DNA of 64,000 nucleotides from Elmis aenea (Eukaryota; Arthropoda; Insecta; Coleoptera; Elmidae), in contig OX393583.1 of assembly GCA_947652605.1 (NCBI GenBank), positions 12,069,222 to 12,133,221 of the forward strand. Reading direction: 5' to 3'. The position numbers and the translations under genes were made by a program. The notes under the pieces were generated by a model. That model saw nothing but the letters and a program-made list of their open reading frames with translations, had not been told where the DNA came from and searched no databases. Shown here piece by piece: positions 57,421-64,000 of this stretch (positions are counted from its first letter, which is position 1; every line of letters starts with the position of its first letter).

Positions 57421-59364
57421 TAATATAACAATTCGGCGTATTTTTTGAATTTGTCTTTTGTTTTGTTTAAAACAATTGCTACGTAGCTTTTGTTTTATAG
57501 CTACGAATTCGGTATTCACACTCATGTCGCACCTTAAAAAGAAGCAACAATAATTTAAATTGTTTATTAACACAAGTGCTAAATATTACAATAAACCACA
57601 CATTATGGTATAAACAGTCTAACAATGTGTAAAGGCACTCACATAAAATTTGAATAACATTAAAAATTTACTTTATAGGTGAAAAAATCTTAACATAATT
57701 TATACTATCAGTGCAACAAATTGGTAACTAATTCAACAAAAGCATAGCCTCCTTAGCAAGGTGTTTAGGAGATTTATAAAATAAAACTGCAGTAGACAGC
57801 TACGTTTGAAAACTCAAAAATTAAACTATTAACACAGTAACATGTTGCAAATTTACATACGTGCTTTTTCATAAGTGTTTTTACATATCAAAAATGATTA
57901 ATTACACATTTTGCAATTCTTAAGGCCTTTAAAGGCACCATATCTTATACAGGTAAAGATAACAGTTATAAAATTGTATCTAAATTATCACTTGCAAACC
58001 GATGTTATAAGTATAAAGGCCACACATTTTTAGTTAATACTGGACACTGAGCTATTAAATTATTTTAAATAAATAAAGTCATAATAATGAACACCGGATA
58101 TTGTTAACACCAATTTACTTGACATGAAATATTATATTTGGGATACACACTCAAATGATAATTTATTTAGTAATTACCTAGTGCTCAGAATTGTCATACA
58201 GATTATCTAAAAAAGACTAGTTAAATTTATATGGCAATTATTATGCTGCTTACAAAAATTAAATTATATCCTTTTAGTTAATGTGTTGTTATGACTAACT
58301 TCATCCATATTTTGTTACTTAAAGAGGAATGGTTATGTTTCATCAATCATGGCCAAGTTCACTCCTGTAAAGAGTAGCGCAAAATATGAAATATATATAG
58401 GTCATGCTTTAGTATCTATGGATGATTCAACTTTTTAAACAATTGAATTAAAGAAACAAATGAATAAAACTTTTACAATTAATTGTTTTGATTTGGTTGT
58501 TTTTTTAAGTTTATCAATTAAACAACAAAAAAGTAACGATTTAGCAGTTAAAGTGGTTTTATAACTGGTCTTTTTTAAAATTCTGTAGGTATATGGTTTG
58601 TTGATATATAAAAAAAACTGCATAATTAACTTGGGAGAACAAAATTGGACTACTTTAAAATTTACTTACAAAAATACTTTTATATTACAAATTACGTTTG
58701 CATTAAAATGGCATACTAACTTCAAAAGTTTTCGTCATTTTGTTATAATACTTTCCGAAACGTTTTAAAGTCAGTTTTACACCACAATAACTGTAAATTT
58801 TTTCTCCCAAGCGTTTGTTTTTATGTGATAAAGATATGCAATAATCACCTGCTTCAAATTCTAATTACTGTAAAATTACTGTATTTTTTAGTTGTATAAA
58901 CTGTTCAGATATAAAAATACACGATACCTTTATACTTAATATTATAATTTATAAATTTAAATCCATACTTTAGACATTTTATCGTTAGTACTTGAATTTG
59001 ACTACAAAATTACCAGTGGAAAATATAGTTTCTTTAGTATAATAGTTTATTTAAGTTAAATAAATTTTCTTTCACTTTGGAATTGAATAGCAACAATTTT
59101 CATAAACATATTTATAGTGATTTAATTGAATTTTGTATGACACAATACATTATAATTCTGTGTACATTCTTTATAAACTATCAAATGGGGACAGAAAACA
59201 TCTGAGATGTAGTTTTTGATATTTTTATGGTGAACAAAATGATGACATTCATTTGTTTACACATAATTTTTTTGGGACAAAAGACAAAAATAAGTGGGTT
59301 TGTATTTTTTTTGACATCCCTTTTCCGTTCAGCAAAATTTTGGCTCTGCATTTTAAATTTTAGA

Positions 59365-59900
59365 TATATTCGCAAGAGTAAAGTGCCCTTATTTTAAGAG
59401 TTACAAAACAACTTTGTACGTGAAGATTGTTTAGAATTCACAAAGAACACCAGACGTTAAAATTCCAATTTTTATTTTCGAAGCAACTTTCTAACGTTTA
59501 AAAATTCGGCTACATATAAAAAACTTTTTATGAATTTCTCAGAAAATTTGATTCCTGGTGAAAGTTAGTGCATGGCCTAAAACTAAATTTAAGATGGAAA
59601 AAAGTTTAATAAAAATTCATGACACCAGATTTTAGCGATTTTAGAAATATCCACCAGAGTAAAATTTAAGGTTTAAAAGTTCAATCAAAAAAGATATTTT
59701 TGAATTCTAAACAACTTTTTCCTATGATTTTTCTGGGCACTTTACCCTTGCGAATGTTTTTAAAATCGTTCAAATCTAGAGTCACATAAATTTTTATTGA
59801 TTTGTTTTTCGTCTTGAAATTAGTTTTAGGTCATGCACCAACTTTTATCAGGAATAAAATTTTCCGAGGAATTGATATAAAGGACTTTTCCATTTGTGGC
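59365..59900. repeat. Complex inverted-repeat cluster
   Basis: Two inverted pairs overlap: GCAAGAGTAAAGTGCCC (about 59370) with GGGCACTTTACCCTTGC (about 59737), and TGCATGGCCTAAAACTAAAT (about 59571) with its inverse near 59820-59840. The GGCCTAAAACTAAATT end also occurs once near 23920, marking another fragment of the family. Confidence 0.6.
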
Positions 59901-59998
59901 AGACTTTTTGAATTACGCTGTATATTATCAGAGTGACAATTTATACAATTTACTTGCAATATTAATTGTCACAATGACATTTATTTGTTGCTTGAAGG

Positions 59999-61770
59999 CA
60001 GGGCCGACCCAAGGCATGATGCAAGTGATGCACAGCATCAGGGCGCCCCCTTAAGGGGGCGCCTTACAAGATTATTTCTTTAAATAAAATGTGTGCTGTT
60101 TTTAAAATTTTAAAATGTCAACCAAATTTAATGTCAAAATGAATTTTATTTTAAATAAGCTAGTATAAAAATAAATTTAAAACGCCAGTATGGATGAGGC
60201 TTCCATTCGACAAATTACACAAGAAATAAATTTGAACCGCGCGCCGACACAGAACTCGGCTAATCAGAGAGTGGGCAAAGCTCTGTAATTTCAATTTAAA
60301 TATAAGTGATGTGAGAGGACAAGGCTACGATAACGGCGTAATTATGACAGGTAAAAATTAAGGAGTTCAAAAGCATATTCAAAATTTAAATCCCAGGGCC
60401 TTCTTTATTCCGTGCGCTCGACATTCGTTGAATTTAGTTGTGAATGATGCCGCAAAAATGAATGTCGAAACAATTAGTTTTTTTTTGGCTTTATTCAAGA
60501 ACTTTAAATTTTTTTTAGTAGTTCTACTAAGAGGTGGGACATTTAAAAAAATAATTTATCAAAATTAACATTAAAACCTTTATCTGCAACTAGATGGGAA
60601 TCTAGAGTTGAAGCACTGCGACCATTAAGATACGAAAATATACGACGCATTAATAGACATTTTTGAAAATAATAATAACGACTACAAAGTCGACATGAGG
60701 CACACAGTTTAAATAAAAAAATTAAAAATTTTAAATTTATTTGTTCTACTATTTTATGGTATGAAGTATTTAACAGATTAAATGTGGTAAGTAAAATGTT
60801 ACAAGGTGTTAAGCAGCATTTAAAAAGTGCATTAGTTGCATTAGACGAATTAATATGTTTCATAAAGGAATTAAGAACACATAAAGCTTTAAATGAAATT
60901 TTAGAATCTGCAAAAGAACTAGCTACAGAGTTAGAAATTGCACCAAAATTTATTCCGTCAATAAATGTACGAAGACGTAATATAAAGAAACAATTTAGTT
61001 ACGAATCTGCCGATGAAACACCAATTGGTCCTAAAGATAAATTTAAAATCTCTTTTTTCCAATGTTATTTTAAATACTACAGTACTGAACTCTTTAGAAG
61101 AAAGATTTAGTCAACTTAAAAATCACAATGATAATTTTAATTTTTTTACGATATCAAAGAGATAAAAAATATGGACAAAGAAATTTTTAGAAAACATTGT
61201 AACGATATCGGAAGTATGCTTACGGATGGTACAGACAAGGATATAAGTGCATTAGAATTATTTGATGAATTAAAGAGTTTTTGGTGACTTTGTAGATCTT
61301 AATACTTATTCAGATACAATTGACATATTCAATTTTATTTGTGCCAACAATTTGGAGTGTGTATTTGAAAATGTAACCATTGTTCTACGAATCTTTTTAT
61401 AAATAAATAAAGAAATTATTGATGAATTTGCTAGCATAAAAGCCAGAAAAGTACAATTTTAATAATGTTTGCTTATAAATTTTATTTTGTTAAGAATTTA
61501 AGAATTTATAATAAGAGTAATAAGAGTAAATCCGTTTTGTTTTAAGTATACTACTTAGTACCTACTTATCTAGTGTTTTATGTAATTAATTACATTACAT
61601 TGTATACTAGGTACTCTATAAAGATTTATATTAAATTAAAATTATTAATAACAATATTATATTTTTATTACCCGAAAATTATCCGCTTTTGTCTTTAAAT
61701 ATATAGGGGGGGGGGGGACGCTGAAAGAGTACTTGGCAGCAGGGCGCCGACTACCCTAGGGCCGTCCCTG
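59999..61770. mobile_element. hAT element with decayed transposase, 8-bp TSD CTTGAAGG
   Basis: The ends are CAGGGCCGACCCAAGGCATG and, inverted, CAGGGACGGCCCTAGGGTAG. They are flanked by identical CTTGAAGG at 59991-59998 and 61771-61778. At 1772 bp it is larger than the MITEs and contains a broken transposase. A run of G at about 61708 lies near the right end. Confidence 0.93.
60170..61440 (+). pseudogene. Broken hAT (zf-MYM/TTF-type) transposase
   Basis: Blocks in order are RGQGYDNGVIMTG (about 60317), NPRAFFIPCARHSLNLVV (about 60388), a W/S-R-x-x-x-L-x-P-L-R-like segment (about 60590), then a continuous frame at 60784-61110 with LESAKELATELEIAPKFIP and KKQFSYESADE, and RFSQLKNHNDNF after it. 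This order is that of the hAT family that gives ZMYM1-like and TTF-type proteins. Stops and frameshifts are numerous, and the C-terminal dimerisation motif is not recognisable. It is not functional. Confidence 0.85.
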
Positions 61771-61778
61771 CTTGAAGG

Positions 61779-63913
61779 TATTAAACTACCAAATTTATGA
61801 TTTGCACAATTCTGCACACAAGATTTCAACAAAACAGGTCAGCATATCTTAATCCTTAATCTAAAGCATTATTTTTATGTACCTTCAGAATACTATACAG
61901 AATTATTTATCGTGTCATACATTATTTGGAAAAAATTTTTATTCATTTACGTGTTAGTTATAAAAAAGTTAACAACGTATGCAACGGCAATACAATTTTG
62001 AATTACGTTTCTCACATTACTGGCCTACCAAGTTTTGTACTCATTAAATAACCTACGATAATGGCATGTATGAACGTAACTATACCTTGTTTAACCGTTC
62101 AGCAATTGCATTGCGATTAATTAATATTTATAAAAGTTACAGTGTATACATAACCAATTTTATATACAATAATAAAAACCCTACGCAAGAAATGATACAA
62201 TCTAGTATTTCACTGACGTTTAAAAAAAAAAAAAAACAAAACACAATAAAAATCAACATCAACAAAACATTAATCTAGTTTATATATATACCACAATATC
62301 ATAGGAACATGTATAATTATGAGAATTAAAATCCTTCCAAATTTGACTATATACATCCCAAATATGATAATACCTAAACAATACTATAGCAACAGTATTT
62401 AAAATTATGCAAACTTAACAAATTAATCAACATTTAAATTTATTTCAGAATTAAACCACATCGCAGTCAAAAATTAACATACCTACACAAATTAAAAGAA
62501 CTAATTACCACATAGATTTATATTTTATGGATGAGGCTATTTATACATACAGTACCTATGTATAAATAATTGACTATTTATACATACTTTTTTTAAAAAT
62601 AACTGAGATAAACCAATGAAACTAAGAAATAGTTAAAAAAAATAATATATAAATAAGAGGTTGGGCCTTAGATAGAAATAAGTTTATTGTATGTATAAAT
62701 AGCCAATTATTCATACATACTGTATGTATAAAAAGTCACATTCTTATTTTTATTACCGTAATGGTCCCATAAGCATTGCACAAAGCAGCAGATGGTGTTA
62801 ACATACGTGAGTTAACTCCTAAAGATAGGCAACATCAGTGCCAATTGTGGTTTTGCCTAGTTTAACACGCATGGTAAAACTGTTGTTTTGTACAATCGGA
62901 CCTGACTCATACAGAAATCGAGTGTGGTGAAAAAACAATTGAAAAACAAAAGACTATAAAAACATGTTTAAAATTGCTTATGTGCAAATAAAATTCCTTA
63001 TAAAATATTTGAAAAATTGAACACTATGGTTGTTAATTCATAAACCATAAAATACAGGGCTCTCTTAAAGATCTTTAACATCTCAATTTTCTTGTTGATT
63101 TTTAAAAATAACCATAACAAAGTTGATATATTATTAGTTGGTGGAAAAACGTGCATATAATGGCTTTGAAATATATTGGAAGCATGTTGTATTTTAAATA
63201 GTTGACGACTACACAGGAAAAATGATCCAAGTTCATTTTTGAACAATGTTTAATAACAAAGTCATTAATGGACTGTTCTTTAGTAGTATGGAATTGTAAA
63301 AAAAAAATATTTATTTTGTAACTTAAAAAAAATAATCATTTCTAATATTAAGTGGTATTTGTAAACTCTAGCTCTAGCCAATTAATTATAGATTGTTTTG
63401 AATTAAAAACATTCGCTTTCTTTAATTTCAGTAAAATAGTACATCAGGCCAAAATTAATTTTATAAGTAATTCAAAATTATGTAATTGTGATTTGTTATC
63501 TTTCTTTTCCTATGGCTTCAGTTGTTATTCAACTTTTAATCTAAGAAATCAGTTCTTTGATGTCAAAATTAGATATTAAATGTTTTATCTTTATAATAAT
63601 CATCCAAGCATCAAGTAAAATGTCAAGTTATAGTAGGCCATGACCCATGAAGACAAAACCAATGCATATGTCAAAATTAGCAACGAAATTTTGTTGATTT
63701 AAAAGTTGATTGTAATAAACTACTTCGAACAGTTGTTAAAAACAAAAGATTGTTGCTTAAATCTCTTATTTAGGAACATAAATTTGTTTTTATGGTTACT
63801 ATACCTCAGTAATTGCATCATTTTTCTTAAAAATGCATTATTTGCTTTAGGCAACATTCTGTAATAATTCATTATCAAAATTGTTTAACTTGATGGGAAA
63901 GAATAGTTATTTA
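61779..63913. other. AT-rich region without recognisable genes
   Basis: Apart from the small palindromic repeat at 62536-62738, I see nothing I can support. Homopolymer-rich and TATA-rich stretches are frequent. Short open frames here show no protein-like features. Confidence 0.5.
62536..62738. mobile_element. Inverted-repeat element with CTATTTATACATAC ends
   Basis: About 45-bp inverted ends each contain two copies of TATTTATACATAC in opposite orientations, with a loop of about 110 bp. It is non-coding. The TA-rich ends prevent a target-duplication call. Confidence 0.6.
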
Positions 63914-64000
63914 TGTACCAAGGCAGTAAAGTTCGACTTTTTACCACTTCGTCTCAGCAAATAACCACGCGAGTGATAAAAAGGAACTTTTCTGCCGAGG
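63914..64000. repeat. Start of a second AAGGCAGTAAA repeat, cut by the window edge
   Basis: ACCAAGGCAGTAAAGTTCGA followed by CACGCGAGTGATAAAAAGGA matches the beginning of the repeat at 45515-45780. The rest lies outside the window. Confidence 0.7.

Larger units (their letters stand above)
55145..59998. other. AT-rich region without recognisable host genes
   Basis: It contains a degraded fragment of the 34418 family (55190-55270), a piggyBac-type MITE (56474-56624), a duplicate of the 44700-45307 composite (56670-57420) and an inverted-repeat cluster at 59365-59900. Between 57430 and 59360 I see only AT-rich sequence. A short minus-strand stretch at about 58340-58380, ending in a stop after a possible acceptor, was too short to call. 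Confidence 0.55.

Noticed and set aside
58325..58440. Short minus-strand terminal exon (acceptor CTCTTTACAG, then GVNLAMIDET and stop)
   Set aside because: Ten codons after an acceptor-like string are too few to support a gene in AT-rich DNA, and no upstream exon was seen.

Overview
The window looks like nuclear DNA from an insect. It is AT-rich, with intron-rich genes, a Psc/Su(z)2-type Polycomb gene and a kraken/SERHL-type hydrolase. A beetle is plausible, but that is an impression from the transposon load and cannot be settled here. No rRNA, tRNA, CRISPR array or prokaryotic operon was seen.

Five host genes can be assembled exon by exon with matching splice phases. (1) LSM12, + strand, 1083-7702, five exons, 203 aa. 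(2) A PCGF4/BMI1-like Polycomb protein (Psc/Su(z)2), + strand, 11018-20126, five exons, about 1099 aa, with RING, RAWUL and a very long disordered tail in one exon. (3) COMMD3, - strand, 26310-27019, three exons, 198 aa, convergent with the Polycomb gene. (4) Mitochondrial delta-1-pyrroline-5-carboxylate dehydrogenase (ALDH4A1/P5CDh), - strand, 29356-53284, eleven exons, 568 aa, spread over 24 kb. (5) A single-exon kraken/SERHL-like alpha/beta hydrolase, + strand, 54248-55144. A short orphan reading frame on the - strand at 53702-53884 may be the last exon of a further gene. From 55.2 kb to the end there is no convincing host gene.

Most of the remainder is transposon-derived. The dominant class is palindromic elements ending CAGGGTG (or CAGTGTG/CAGAGTG) and flanked by TA, with arms from tens of bases to more than 500. 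Several carry decayed pieces of an IS630/Tc1-mariner-type transposase in their loops (25537-25680, 39434-39645, 44405-44820, 51530-51920), so the family can be tied to that superfamily from this window alone. Other classes are dated by exact target duplications: hAT (8 bp; 4934-5430, 22620-23163, 59999-61770), an 8-bp-TSD element at 41574-42294, PIF/Harbinger-like (TAA or TTA; 31194-32627, 40042-40420), a piggyBac-like MITE (TTAA; 56474-56624) and a 10-bp-repeat-flanked element (8222-8626). There are also minisatellites of about 84, 88, 91 and 173 bp.

The main points of interest are: the COMMD3-Psc linkage, which mirrors COMMD3-BMI1 in vertebrates; a GC-AG intron in LSM12; a possible in-frame cassette or alternative-terminal exon that would interrupt the Polycomb RAWUL domain; and three palindromes that each hold a second TA-flanked palindrome at their exact centre. 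Long inverted repeats lie inside the introns of all the large genes, so their pre-mRNAs should contain extensive hairpins.
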